Below, one piece after another: positions 7,790 to 15,335 of a stretch of DNA of 24,298 nt. The position numbers and the translations under genes are program-made. Within the stretch, counting starts at the first letter, position 1, and the number at the start of each line of letters is the position of its first letter. This stretch comes from Candidatus Gastranaerophilales bacterium (GTDB lineage Bacteria; Cyanobacteriota; Vampirovibrionia; Gastranaerophilales; Gastranaerophilaceae), in contig QAMI01000054.1 in the NCBI GenBank assembly GCA_003150395.1, positions 1 through 24,298 on the forward strand, read 5' to 3'. The notes below the pieces were generated by a model. It was given only the letters and a program-made list of their open reading frames with translations. It was not told where the DNA came from and did not search any database.

Positions 7790-10434
7790 CCAAACACCGC
7801 CTCCTTTCTGGAGATCATGCTTTGCAATTTAGCCGCCACTCGATCAGCAATAACATTTTCGTCTTGCCCGTCTGCGGCATATACGTTGATCGTAAACCCG
7901 CCATAGCTAAGGCTCTGAGATGACTGCAGTGCTCGCGCAGCTCTTGCCTGCGCCCCGGTAACGGATACAGCAGCGTCTAACCCGTTGATCCCTGATTGCA
8001 TTTCTCTTTTAGCATCTTTAAGAGCTGTTCCCATGCTAGCGGACAGCCCTTTTTCAAAGCCCTCACCACTAAATTTTCCAATCTCTGCAAACACCTTAGA
8101 CGGAGATGCAATACCAAGCACATCCTTTACGCCGTCCACAAGCCCTCCGAAAAATCCCGATACTTTTTCGCCAAGCCATTTAATTCCGCTGGTAATGCCG
8201 TCCCATAGACCGCTGATTATATCCTTTCCAATCTGTACAATTCTGCCTGGAAGTTCCTTGAACCAGGTGACAATGCTGTTAACAACGTTACTCACTGCCC
8301 CCTTGGCTTTTTGCAGCATATCGGAACCCCATCGACCGATGTTGCTTACAGTTTCAGTCAACCATGTCCAGATGTTCCCCGGAAGCTCCTTGAACCAGCC
8401 GACCACAGTGTTAAACGTGTTTACGACGGCTTCCTCCGCTTTCCGCTTCATGTCAGATCCCCATTGGACGATTTTATTCACCGTTTCGGTTAGCCACGTC
8501 CAGATTTTTCCCGGGAGCTGGGCGAACCACTGAAAAATCCCCTCGATAATCTGCGGTAGTTCGACCGTTACCCAATTCCATGCATCCTGACCAAATTTTA
8601 TGATATGTCCTAATACCTGGCCAATCGCGTACCCAATTTTCTCCGGCAGGCTGTTGAACCATTCAATCACACTTTGAATCCACGAGGGGATCGTTTCGGT
8701 GAAAAACAATATAATGGAATTCCATATTCCTTCAAAAAACCGCCCTACGCTTTCCCATATGCCTGCCCACCAATCGGGAATTCCTTGGAACCATTCAACA
8801 ACCGAATTCCAAGCGTCCGGCAATGTCTTTGTAAAGAAATCCGTAATCGCTCCCCAGACTGCATCAAATACACCTTTTATTGCTTCCCACGCGGCGCTAA
8901 CGGAATTCCGGAAATCCTCGTTGGTGTTCCACAGTGTGATAAGAGCGGTTACAAGGCCCGCGATGAGCGAGATAATTAATACGATTGGGTTCGCGTTCAT
9001 AGCTGCGTTCATGGCCCATTGAGCCACGGTCGCTCCTTCATTGGCCAGTTTAAACGCCTGAATGGAGGTTACCACTCCGTCTATCAGCGTCGCCACTTTC
9101 CACGCAGCGAAACCAGCCCCTATCCCGGCGACTGCGGCAATGATCGTATCTTTGTTCTCCATCAAGAAATTACCGAATTCCAAAACTTTAGGAACCACAA
9201 CATTGATGAATTCAGAAAACCCTTTCGAAATGGATTCGGCTATACCTGTAAAATCTACATTTTCAGTCAAAGAAAGAGCAACGTCGAGCACGCGGTTGAT
9301 TCCTTCGCGAACGGATGTGGTAACCGGCTCTACCCGTTCGGCCAATTTTGACATGTTATCCTGGAAGTCCGCTGTTGCCTGGTTGCTTTTTACCAAAGAT
9401 TCGTTGTTTTCCTGCCACGCCCTTCCGGCAGATGCCAGCCCTTGATCCGCCATAGCCTGCATGACTAAATTGACACGTTCGGCCTGGCTTCCCGCATCTT
9501 GTAAAGCAAGGTTAAAATAGTCTTCCGCTGACGTTGCGTTCCGTACTGCGTCGTTCCATTCCTGATTCGCTTCGGTACTATCACGCAGGGCAACTCCAAA
9601 GGTTTCGCCCTCGCTGCTTCCCCAATTGAGTACATCGGCAAATGTGCCGGTGACCTGCCCAGCTCGGATGGTCTCGTTGATTGCCTCAGCGAGTCCGTCA
9701 ATGGGGATGCTGTCTCCGTAGGTCGCCCAAGCGCCGATTGTGCTGTTGATCAATTGACCAAGTTGTTGTTGGGATAGCCCCAGTGCCTGGAGATTTGCGG
9801 TCGTGGTTGCCGCCGTTTGATCATCGGCAAGGACTCCATACAGGGTACGATAAGACTCTGCGGTTTCCTCTGCGGTGTACCCTGCTTTTTGGCTGGATAC
9901 CTCTAAGCTCCCCATTATTTTCTGGTATTCTTTGGTTTCCTCCACTAAATCAGATATAGCTCCGGCCAAGGATTTTACGCCCTCAATAATTGCCCCGGCT
10001 GTCAAATTGGCTTTTAGCGCGTCTCCGAACCCAAAGGAAGTCTTTTCGGCCCGCTCCATGCTGTCGTCCACGCCATCCACCGCATCGTCCAGCCCGTCCA
10101 GTTGAGACTCCAATCCGCTCAGGCTGGCCTTTGCCTCGTTGACTGCTTGACGCCATTTTAAAGTTTGTGTGGCCGTTTCCCCGTATTCCCTAGATGCGGC
10201 GGACAGCCCTTTTTCAAGCTGTTTAACCCGCTCTTGCTGCACTGCAATTTGTTGGGACAGAATACGCGATTGTTCCGTCATGGCGTCCTGGCTGTCTGCG
10301 TTTTTCCCGAACTGCGCAGTGACAGCCTTCATTTCGCTGTCCAGGGTTTTTGCCTGTTGGATAATGTTATTCAGTTGTTTTCGGTATTCCGCTTCTCCGT
10401 CAATCCCGATTCGAGGTCCAATGTTTACCGCCAT
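7786..10434 (-). CDS. Tail tape measure protein
   Basis: An 882-residue protein that would set tail length and take part in DNA ejection. The first about 140 residues are helical and charged (TLDSEMKAVTAQFGKNA...). A hydrophobic segment near residues 475-500 (ANPIVLIISLIAGLVTALI) is typical of tape measures. The region after that is Trp-rich, with repeated 'WF..LPGxIWTWLTETV' units of 44 residues. The C-terminus has 'DVLGIASPSKVFAEIGKFSGEGFEKGL', a hallmark of the family in Gram-positive phages. It starts 4 bases after the stop of the frameshifted GT chaperone and overlaps the Dit gene by 4 bases. It is the longest or second-longest tail gene, as expected, and short by phage standards, which suggests a short siphovirus tail. 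Confidence 0.93.
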   Translation of the reverse strand: MAVNIGPRIGIDGEAEYRKQLNNIIQQAKTLDSEMKAVTAQFGKNADSQDAMTEQSRILSQQIAVQQERVKQLEKGLSAASREYGETATQTLKWRQAVNEAKASLSGLESQLDGLDDAVDGVDDSMERAEKTSFGFGDALKANLTAGAIIEGVKSLAGAISDLVEETKEYQKIMGSLEVSSQKAGYTAEETAESYRTLYGVLADDQTAATTTANLQALGLSQQQLGQLINSTIGAWATYGDSIPIDGLAEAINETIRAGQVTGTFADVLNWGSSEGETFGVALRDSTEANQEWNDAVRNATSAEDYFNLALQDAGSQAERVNLVMQAMADQGLASAGRAWQENNESLVKSNQATADFQDNMSKLAERVEPVTTSVREGINRVLDVALSLTENVDFTGIAESISKGFSEFINVVVPKVLEFGNFLMENKDTIIAAVAGIGAGFAAWKVATLIDGVVTSIQAFKLANEGATVAQWAMNAAMNANPIVLIISLIAGLVTALITLWNTNEDFRNSVSAAWEAIKGVFDAVWGAITDFFTKTLPDAWNSVVEWFQGIPDWWAGIWESVGRFFEGIWNSIILFFTETIPSWIQSVIEWFNSLPEKIGYAIGQVLGHIIKFGQDAWNWVTVELPQIIEGIFQWFAQLPGKIWTWLTETVNKIVQWGSDMKRKAEEAVVNTFNTVVGWFKELPGNIWTWLTETVSNIGRWGSDMLQKAKGAVSNVVNSIVTWFKELPGRIVQIGKDIISGLWDGITSGIKWLGEKVSGFFGGLVDGVKDVLGIASPSKVFAEIGKFSGEGFEKGLSASMGTALKDAKREMQSGINGLDAAVSVTGAQARAARALQSSQSLSYGGFTINVYAADGQDENVIADRVAAKLQSMISRKEAVFG
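8290..8530 (-). repeat. 132-bp tandem repeat inside tape measure gene
   Basis: The codons for IWTWLTETV recur exactly 132 bp apart (44 residues): forward CCATGTCCAGATGTT at 8362 and CCACGTCCAGATTTT at 8494. Each unit also carries WGSDM and a downstream 'WF(K/A)xLPG'. A third, degenerate unit continues leftward. This helical repeat is usual in tape measures and shows recent duplication. Confidence 0.75.
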
Positions 10435-10438
10435 GCGA

Positions 10439-11010
10439 TCACCTCAGGTCAATCGCCTCCTCAAACCGGAGGCGGCGCTTTTTCTGCTCTGGCTCCGCGC
10501 CGTTATAAATGGACAGGCAGGCGATCATGTCACACATCTCCGCGTAAGCTGTGTGCATAATCTCCTGCCTGTCCATGTGTAGCATCCGTCCATAAAACAG
10601 AAACCACGATAGATTAAGCTCTATTCCTGCGGGCCGGCGCCCTTTGTTTTTTTTTGGCCTTTTGCCGCGTCGACGCGGACGGTCTGTCCGCCCATCTGCT
10701 CCTTCAGGGCATTGACAACAGGGATCATGATGTCCTGATACTCCGACATAGAGAGTGTGATGATGCCGTCCAGCGTCAATGGATCTGGCGTATATCCTGG
10801 CTCCTCGTATTTACGTTTATTTTCCGCTGCTCTAGACATGGCGACGGCGATTTTTGCGGTTAAAAGCATGCTATCCCCAATGGGCATGGCCGCAATCTCA
10901 TCCAGGCGCTGAATATCCCGGCCCGGACACGCCTCTCCAATGTCGGCAAACGCCTGTACCGTCAACGCGAGTTGATATTCTTTCCCCCGCACAGTAATGC
11001 TATTGGCCAT
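10439..11010 (-). CDS. Frameshifted tail assembly chaperone (GT-like fusion)
   Basis: A -1 ribosomal slip on the A9 run near 10648-10654 joins the first 121 codons of the G-like chaperone to a 69-codon extension ending at the TGA 10439-10441, giving a 190-residue protein. The extension begins NKGRRPAGIELNLSWFLF, includes MDRQEIMHTAYAEMCDMIAC and has no good start of its own. In lambda and many siphophages a similar G/GT pair wraps the tape measure and recruits major tail protein. The layout here is the standard one: after the major tail protein, just before the tape measure (4-base gap), with overlapping frames. The protein itself is inferred from the frames; the efficiency of the slip cannot be read from the sequence. 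Confidence 0.85.
10621..11010 (-). CDS. Tail assembly chaperone (G-like)
   Basis: A 129-residue, mostly helical protein: 'ITVRGKEYQLALTVQAFADIGEACPGRDIQRLDEIA' at the start, and a Lys/Gln-rich end 'AAKGQKKTKGAGPQE'. Position and shape match the tail chaperone family (TAC) of Gram-positive siphophages, whose N-terminal domain folds on the tail tube and recruits tail subunits during assembly; it is not part of the final virion. It begins 3 bases after the major tail protein stop. The A9 run close to its end serves as the frameshift site for the longer form. Confidence 0.82.
   Translation of the reverse strand: MANSITVRGKEYQLALTVQAFADIGEACPGRDIQRLDEIAAMPIGDSMLLTAKIAVAMSRAAENKRKYEEPGYTPDPLTLDGIITLSMSEYQDIMIPVVNALKEQMGGQTVRVDAAKGQKKTKGAGPQE
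10648..10654 (-). promoter_or_regulatory. -1 programmed frameshift site (A AAA AAA)
   Basis: Nine consecutive A residues on the minus strand (10655-10647) include the heptamer A_AAA_AAA in the zero frame of the G-like gene, followed by ACA. Slipping back one base continues as AAC AAA GGG and opens 69 more codons. Both Lys tRNA positions keep full pairing after the slip. Confidence 0.85.
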
Positions 11011-11013
11011 CGC

Positions 11014-11628
11014 TTACTCCTCCGTTATGTTCAGTATCTTTTTGAGCACCGCGATACCGTCTTCCTCGCTCGTCACGTCGGCCGCCACCTTTTTCCATAC
11101 CCGGTCGTCGGAGTCGTCCCGCATCAGGTCGGCGGTGAGCTCCTGCGTCTGCCAGTCAATCTGCTCCTCCTGTGTCGCCGCGCTGGTTGACGAGGTCTGG
11201 AATCTGGCTTTAGTCAGTACGATTGGTGCCCAAGTAACCACGCCGCCACTCATATATCTTGCTAGGAAGCCGATGCCCACATAAGGCGGTTCGGCAGCGT
11301 CGCCGTAGCTGTATACGTCCACCGTCTTTGATTCACCGTACGATACGCTTTCCGGCTCCGGCAGCCCAAAAACAAACTGTTCAGCCTCCTCGAGCAACCC
11401 GTCCACCGTGAGAGTAACGGTTCCACCGGTAAAGTTGCCTGGCACCGTTTCCGCCTCTACGTTTTCAGCGTAAAAAGGATTGCCGTCCCCTACCTCCGGT
11501 TCAATGCTGACCTCCACGCCCCGGGCAAGTTTCATGCCTTCTGAGTAGGCCACCGTTCCGCCGGATGCGCTGTACTTTGCCACAAACAAGTTCGAAAAAC
11601 CCGTGCAAACTTTTCCTGCCGCTGCCAT
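11014..11628 (-). CDS. Major tail protein (phi13 family)
   Basis: A 204-residue protein that would form the tail tube as stacked hexamers. It starts 'MAAAGKVCTGFSNLFVAKYSASGGTVAYSEGMKLARGVEVSIEPE', with the 'NPFYAENVEAET..GNFTGGTVTLTVDGL' block and a C-terminal 'GDAAEPPYVGIGFLARYMSGGVVTWAPIVLTKARF'; these are the conserved parts of the phi13-type tail tube family. The ATG at 11628 is chosen because AAAGGA lies eight bases upstream and this is where the homology begins. The frame is open further upstream to 11700, overlapping the preceding gene, but that extension is low-quality sequence (KKQKKSW...). It is placed as expected, before the chaperone pair. Confidence 0.87.
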   Translation of the reverse strand: MAAAGKVCTGFSNLFVAKYSASGGTVAYSEGMKLARGVEVSIEPEVGDGNPFYAENVEAETVPGNFTGGTVTLTVDGLLEEAEQFVFGLPEPESVSYGESKTVDVYSYGDAAEPPYVGIGFLARYMSGGVVTWAPIVLTKARFQTSSTSAATQEEQIDWQTQELTADLMRDDSDDRVWKKVAADVTSEEDGIAVLKKILNITEE

Positions 11629-11671
11629 ATCTTCCATCCTTTCTACAGCAAAAAAGGACGCCATCGCGTCC

Positions 11672-12154
11672 TCATCCCATGATTTTTTCTGTTTCTTCAT
11701 CGATTATATTTTGCATTGCCTTGACCGCCGACTTCTGCGTTCTCCGCACCGCCGGACGCACAAACGGCGTTTTTTCTATCCAGCTTGCGCCGGACTCTAC
11801 CCCCCGCGCCACGAGTTGGTTCGGCTGTCCCTGCGGATACTTATCTGTCTTTATGCTGTTATATCCATCAAAACCAAGTTTGACATGCAGATACCCGTCG
11901 GTTTCCTCCATTTTGGATATGCCAAATCCGTCGAGCAGCCCCTGTTTTCCCCGCTTGGTAACGCCGCGGACGGGATGCTCCGGCGTGCCGTAGCCGCTGC
12001 GCTCGGGCAGGGCGTTAATACCCTTGCGCACCTCGTCGGCGACGATGGCCGCCGCCGCGTAGACCGCCTTGCCCCCGGCCGCTTTGGAGCCGGACGCCAG
12101 CTTGGACAGCTTGAGTTCGTATTCCTCCATCCCCCGCATGGTAAACCGCGCCAT
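11672..12154 (-). CDS. HK97 gp10-like head-tail / tail completion protein
   Basis: A 160-residue protein beginning 'MARFTMRGMEEYELKLSKLASGSKAAGGKAVYAAAAIVADEVRKGI', the N-terminus of the HK97 gp10 family, with 'WIEKTPFVRPAVRRTQKSAVKAMQNII' near the end. These proteins act at the head-tail junction or tail end during assembly. The ATG at 12154 overlaps the preceding stop (TGATG), and no separate ribosome site is seen, so it is probably translated by coupling. The order gp6-like, head closure, gp10-like and tail terminator genes then major tail protein matches other HK97-type phages, though here the tail terminator candidate lies just before gp10. Confidence 0.82.
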   Translation of the reverse strand: MARFTMRGMEEYELKLSKLASGSKAAGGKAVYAAAAIVADEVRKGINALPERSGYGTPEHPVRGVTKRGKQGLLDGFGISKMEETDGYLHVKLGFDGYNSIKTDKYPQGQPNQLVARGVESGASWIEKTPFVRPAVRRTQKSAVKAMQNIIDEETEKIMG

Positions 12155-12471
12155 CACGCCGCCGCCTCGTACACCCATTCGTAGTGCAGCAGGCCGGCTT
12201 CATCTTCATACTGCACCGAATTGAGATATACCGCCACCCCAGCAGTGTCCAGCGCGCGAGGGATTGCCCTGATCAAGGGATCGGATGCTGTCTTGGTGTA
12301 GAGATCAACCGTTCCCTGGTCGGCCCGTTCGGAGCGATGGTCCCCTGATCGAAATACATTTTCCCCATCGTTGCCGTATACAACATACGGGACGCTTTTG
12401 TTCCCTCTGGCGGTATAGTTATAGACGTTCTGCGCGCAAGACAGCAGGGCGTTTTTTACCGTCTCATTCAA
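12154..12471 (-). CDS. Putative tail terminator / neck protein
   Basis: A 105-residue protein: 'MNETVKNALLSCAQNVYNYTARGNKSVPYVVYGNDGENVF', then 'ALDTAGVAVYLNSVQYEDEAGLLHYEWVY'. Size, the beta-rich end with 'HYEW', and position between head closure and gp10-like genes point to a tail terminator or neck protein that caps the tail tube. It starts with TTG at 12471 (no other start fits) with AGGGTGAG five bases before, overlapping the previous gene by 8 bases. The exact family is not certain. Confidence 0.68.
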   Translation of the reverse strand: MNETVKNALLSCAQNVYNYTARGNKSVPYVVYGNDGENVFRSGDHRSERADQGTVDLYTKTASDPLIRAIPRALDTAGVAVYLNSVQYEDEAGLLHYEWVYEAAA

Positions 12472-12793
12472 GCCCGCTCACCCTTTCTAGTGCGAGGTCG
12501 GTCATTGGCAGACCGTCCTCATCTAAAATGTGTTGTACCTGTACGATGCGGTAATAGGTCCCGCCGATTTCAGCGCGATCAGTTGCCGGAGAAATTTCCC
12601 GGTTTCGTCGCACCTCGATCATCAGATCGATCTGATCATCATGCGCCATGGCAATATAATACCGATTGACCCCCACCGTTTTTTCGCCGAAATAGGATTG
12701 CCACCATTCCGTCCAATTATAGGACGGCATTTCTCCCGGCTCTGCCGTATCGGTCTGCCGGTAGATGGTGACAATGCCGCCGTCAAGGAGCAT
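12464..12793 (-). CDS. Head closure / head-tail joining protein
   Basis: A 109-residue small beta-barrel-like protein: 'MLLDGGIVTIYRQTD', 'YFGEKTVGVNRYYIAMAHDDQIDLMIEVRRNREISPATDRAEIGGTYYRIVQVQHILDEDGLPMTDLALERV'. The 'D..YRIVQVQ...DEDGLP.TDLALERV' end is typical of SPP1 gp16-like or HK97-type head-tail joining proteins. The ATG at 12793 is chosen for GAGGGG nine bases before it; a start at 12802 is possible. It overlaps the preceding connector gene by 11 bases. Confidence 0.7.
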   Translation of the reverse strand: MLLDGGIVTIYRQTDTAEPGEMPSYNWTEWWQSYFGEKTVGVNRYYIAMAHDDQIDLMIEVRRNREISPATDRAEIGGTYYRIVQVQHILDEDGLPMTDLALERVSGLE

Positions 12794-13061
12794 TGCCACC
12801 ATCCCCTCGCGAAAAGATCCGGTTGTTAAGCGCCCAACGGAGCATGCGCGGCATCCCCTCATTGGTGGCGCGCTTGCGGAACAAATAGGCCGCATATAGG
12901 ATGACGAGTTGCGCGTCCTCTATGCTGTCCGTCAGCGCTACGCCCTCGCGGGCGATCATATCCTTTGCGGCGGCGATGAGTTGACCGAGCTGCGGATCAT
13001 AAGCCGTCCCGATTATGCCCAGGTCGATTTTGAGCAGTGACATCATCTCATGCTCGGTCAT
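12783..13061 (-). CDS. gp6-like head-tail connector
   Basis: A 92-residue helical protein: 'MTEHEMMSLLKIDLGIIGTAYDPQLGQLIAAAKDMIAREGV' then 'DAQLVILYAAYLFRKRATNEGMPRMLRWALNNRIF'. The pattern 'D..Q..IAAAK..I..EGV......DAQLVI.YA.YL...R' is that of the gp6-like connector family, which forms a ring below the portal. ATG at 13061 with GGAGGG seven bases before. It follows the capsid gene by 15 bases, the standard place. Confidence 0.85.
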   Translation of the reverse strand: MTEHEMMSLLKIDLGIIGTAYDPQLGQLIAAAKDMIAREGVALTDSIEDAQLVILYAAYLFRKRATNEGMPRMLRWALNNRIFSRGDGGNAP

Positions 13062-13076
13062 TAGTTATCCCTCCGA

Positions 13077-14762
13077 TCAAGCCGACGCTTTTGTCACCTG
13101 CACGGTGTATACACGCACTGCGTTACCCTGTTTTACGGTTACGGTCAGCGGATGCGCCTTGCTGTCGGCTACCCATGTCACCGTCCCACCATTGCGGACG
13201 TTGGAACCGTTGTACGCAATGGCGATGTCCGCCCCAGCCTGGCTTGCCGTTGCCTCGATTTTCGCCGTAGTTGCCGACGCGGCTAGGGTGTAGCTGTAAG
13301 TCCCCGCATTAAACGCCGGGGTGAGGCTCTGGCTCCCGACAGCCAGCGCGGTCAACTGTGCTTCGTTGGCCGTATCAGCCGCAAAGTCCATAACAGTGGT
13401 GACGGCAGAACCGCCGATGTTGATAGCCACAAATGCGCCGGGGATAATCGGCGTGCCGTCAGCCCGCTCTCTTCCGCGGTATACCGTGTTATCCTGGAGA
13501 AACTGGACGTGCTCGGACATGTCGATCACCGTGCCGGAACGCTGCGCCCACAGGTATAGGTCGCCGTACCCGCCGATGATATCGCCGTCTGGAATAAATT
13601 CCAGGATGTCGATATCACCGTTCACGATGGGCAGGGTGCCAAACACGTTCGCCACAATGTCGCCGCTGGCGGTGAAGGCGATCACTTTGGATTTGAGCAG
13701 GGAATACGTCTTGGAATTCATCGCCCAGAACTGGTTTCCGCGGCTGTACCGGGTGAATGTGTTCCCGGTGGCCAGCATGAGCTGGGACCAGAAGGCCGCC
13801 CCGGTCAGTTCGTCGTCAATCTGGATGATGTTGGAGGTGTGCAGGTCCACCCATGCCGGGGCGTTGGCTGGATAATCCGAAGGGGCCGCCGTCTGCGCCA
13901 GACGGGTCACGATTCCCAGCGGCATTTTGGAGGCCGCGCCCTTTCCATACAGGATGGCCTTGTCCTTGGAATACCCCAGGGATTCCGAAATCATTTCGAT
14001 AATCCACGCGGCGAGGGCAACGTCCGAATCATCTAGCAACGCATTGCATACCGGAATGTACCCGGCTACCTTGTAGCCGTCCACGGTAATCTGGTTAAAT
14101 ACAAAATTCAGTTCGTTGATCGCGCCGCACATCTCCGTCCATACGGCCTCCGGTGCGGTTCCGGCAATGGTCTGTCGCGCTTCGCCGCCGACGTTGCGCA
14201 CCCGCACACGGTTGAGCAGCTTCGAGTAGCGATACATATTTTCCGAGATCAAATCTAGGAATATTACCGGGACGTTCAAGTCTCCTCCGGAAATCGCGCG
14301 GGTATGGCGGATCTCACGAAATCTGGCCAGGAAACTCTTTACGTCCTCCTGCCGGATGATGGCCTCCCGCCGTTCCATCGGCAACGCATCGAACGCGCGG
14401 ATGTTTTTGGGGAGGGCACGGATGTCGATACTTTCGTTGGACATATTTCTTTCTTCCTTCCTGAAATTTTCTTTTCCCATCTCGGGCGGGTTCTGGTTGG
14501 CGATTTGCTCCAGTTCGTTCTCCAGCCCGGCGATTTCTCCGGTTAAGGTATTCTTAGCCTCTTCATGCGCCTGTCTGTCGGCGTCAAACTGGTTCACCAT
14601 TTCTTCGACGGCGGCTTTGTCCTCTTCGGATTCCGCTTCGTCAATGGCGGCGGCTAGTTCCGATTCCCGCGTCTGAAACTCGGCGTCCCTGGCCCGCAGC
14701 TCCTCCAGCCTAGCCTTTTTGTCGGCGATTTGCTTATTCAACATCAACACTCTTAACGCCAT
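13077..14762 (-). CDS. HK97-fold major capsid protein with C-terminal cadherin-like domain
   Basis: A 561-residue protein in three parts. Residues 1 to about 105 are a long coiled coil (KQIADKKARLEELRARDAEFQTRESELAAAIDEAE...), which acts as a scaffolding delta domain and is removed by the prohead protease. Residues about 105-460 are the HK97 capsid core (AWVDLHTSNIIQIDDELTG, 'QFWAMNSKTYSLLKS', 'GDIIGGYGDLYLWAQRSG'). The last about 90 residues (QLTALAVGSQSLTPAFNAGTYSYT...TVTVKQGNAVRVYTVQVTKA) look like a cadherin-like beta-sandwich (PF12733 type), likely exposed on the head. ATG at 14762 with AAGGAGTG before it, 6 bases after the protease gene. An in-frame internal ATG at 14444 with AGGAAGG upstream could give a form without the delta domain. 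Confidence 0.9.
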   Translation of the reverse strand: MALRVLMLNKQIADKKARLEELRARDAEFQTRESELAAAIDEAESEEDKAAVEEMVNQFDADRQAHEEAKNTLTGEIAGLENELEQIANQNPPEMGKENFRKEERNMSNESIDIRALPKNIRAFDALPMERREAIIRQEDVKSFLARFREIRHTRAISGGDLNVPVIFLDLISENMYRYSKLLNRVRVRNVGGEARQTIAGTAPEAVWTEMCGAINELNFVFNQITVDGYKVAGYIPVCNALLDDSDVALAAWIIEMISESLGYSKDKAILYGKGAASKMPLGIVTRLAQTAAPSDYPANAPAWVDLHTSNIIQIDDELTGAAFWSQLMLATGNTFTRYSRGNQFWAMNSKTYSLLKSKVIAFTASGDIVANVFGTLPIVNGDIDILEFIPDGDIIGGYGDLYLWAQRSGTVIDMSEHVQFLQDNTVYRGRERADGTPIIPGAFVAINIGGSAVTTVMDFAADTANEAQLTALAVGSQSLTPAFNAGTYSYTLAASATTAKIEATASQAGADIAIAYNGSNVRNGGTVTWVADSKAHPLTVTVKQGNAVRVYTVQVTKASA

Positions 14763-14768
14763 TTGCTT

Positions 14769-15335
14769 TCACTCCTTCAATTTTTTTCGCATGGCATTCC
14801 GCCATGTTTGTGTCTGTCTTTTTTTGATTTCCTCGTAGTCCTTTTTCCGCGCACTTACCAAAGTTGCCTCGTATGCCGGGAAGGTTACAACTGAAACCTC
14901 ATACAGATTGACTCCCCTAATCGTCCAATGCACCGACCCGTCATCACGGTAGTCGGTTTCCTCCGCGGTGATGTCAAATCCAAAGCTGCACTGGTCCACA
15001 TCGCCCCGCCTGACCCGCTCGTACAAGTTCATGGCGTCACTGTCGGCGCGGTTGATTTTGATCCGTCCCCACAGTCCGTGCGAATCTTCCCGTAGCTCAA
15101 GAGTGTCCGCCCGACTCCTTCCGAGGACTAGACGGCTTTCGTGGTCGATCAAGGCGCGCACATCGTTCCCGAGCGTGTCGGAAAATGCACCGGGAGCCAC
15201 GCTTTCCGTCGCGCCCGGCCACAGTTCGTAATCTGTGTTAAACACCGAGAAATACCCCTCGATATACAAATCCTCGTTTTCTTCCCGCGTTTGGAATGCG
15301 GATGGAATGCTCCGCACCTGCCGGTATTCTCTCAT
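14769..15335 (-). CDS. HK97-type prohead protease
   Basis: A 188-residue serine protease of the HK97 prohead protease family (U35, related in fold to herpesvirus assemblin), which matures the capsid by cutting off the delta domain. Diagnostic blocks: 'IEGYFSVFNTDYELWPGATESVAPGAFSDTL', 'ALIDHESRLVLGRSRADTLEL' with the catalytic His in DHE, 'LYERVRRGDVDQCSFGF' with the Ser of the CSFGF motif, and 'LYEVSVVTFPAYEATLV'. The usual Met of 'MSFGF' is Cys here. Its start overlaps the portal stop by 4 bases (ATGA). It is next to portal and capsid, the normal order. Confidence 0.93.
   Translation of the reverse strand: MREYRQVRSIPSAFQTREENEDLYIEGYFSVFNTDYELWPGATESVAPGAFSDTLGNDVRALIDHESRLVLGRSRADTLELREDSHGLWGRIKINRADSDAMNLYERVRRGDVDQCSFGFDITAEETDYRDDGSVHWTIRGVNLYEVSVVTFPAYEATLVSARKKDYEEIKKRQTQTWRNAMRKKLKE

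Noticed and set aside
7985..9445. Several plus-strand open frames of 100-180 residues within the tape measure gene
   Set aside because: Complementary reading of the repeated tape measure codons; low-complexity composition, no ribosome site.
10647..10655. A9 run as a sequencing error or inactivating frameshift in the tail chaperone
   Set aside because: The position, slippery heptamer and the clean 69-codon extension match a programmed frameshift.
13321..13875. Plus-strand 184-residue open frame opposite the capsid gene
   Set aside because: Antisense of a well supported capsid gene; no start site and no recognisable domain.
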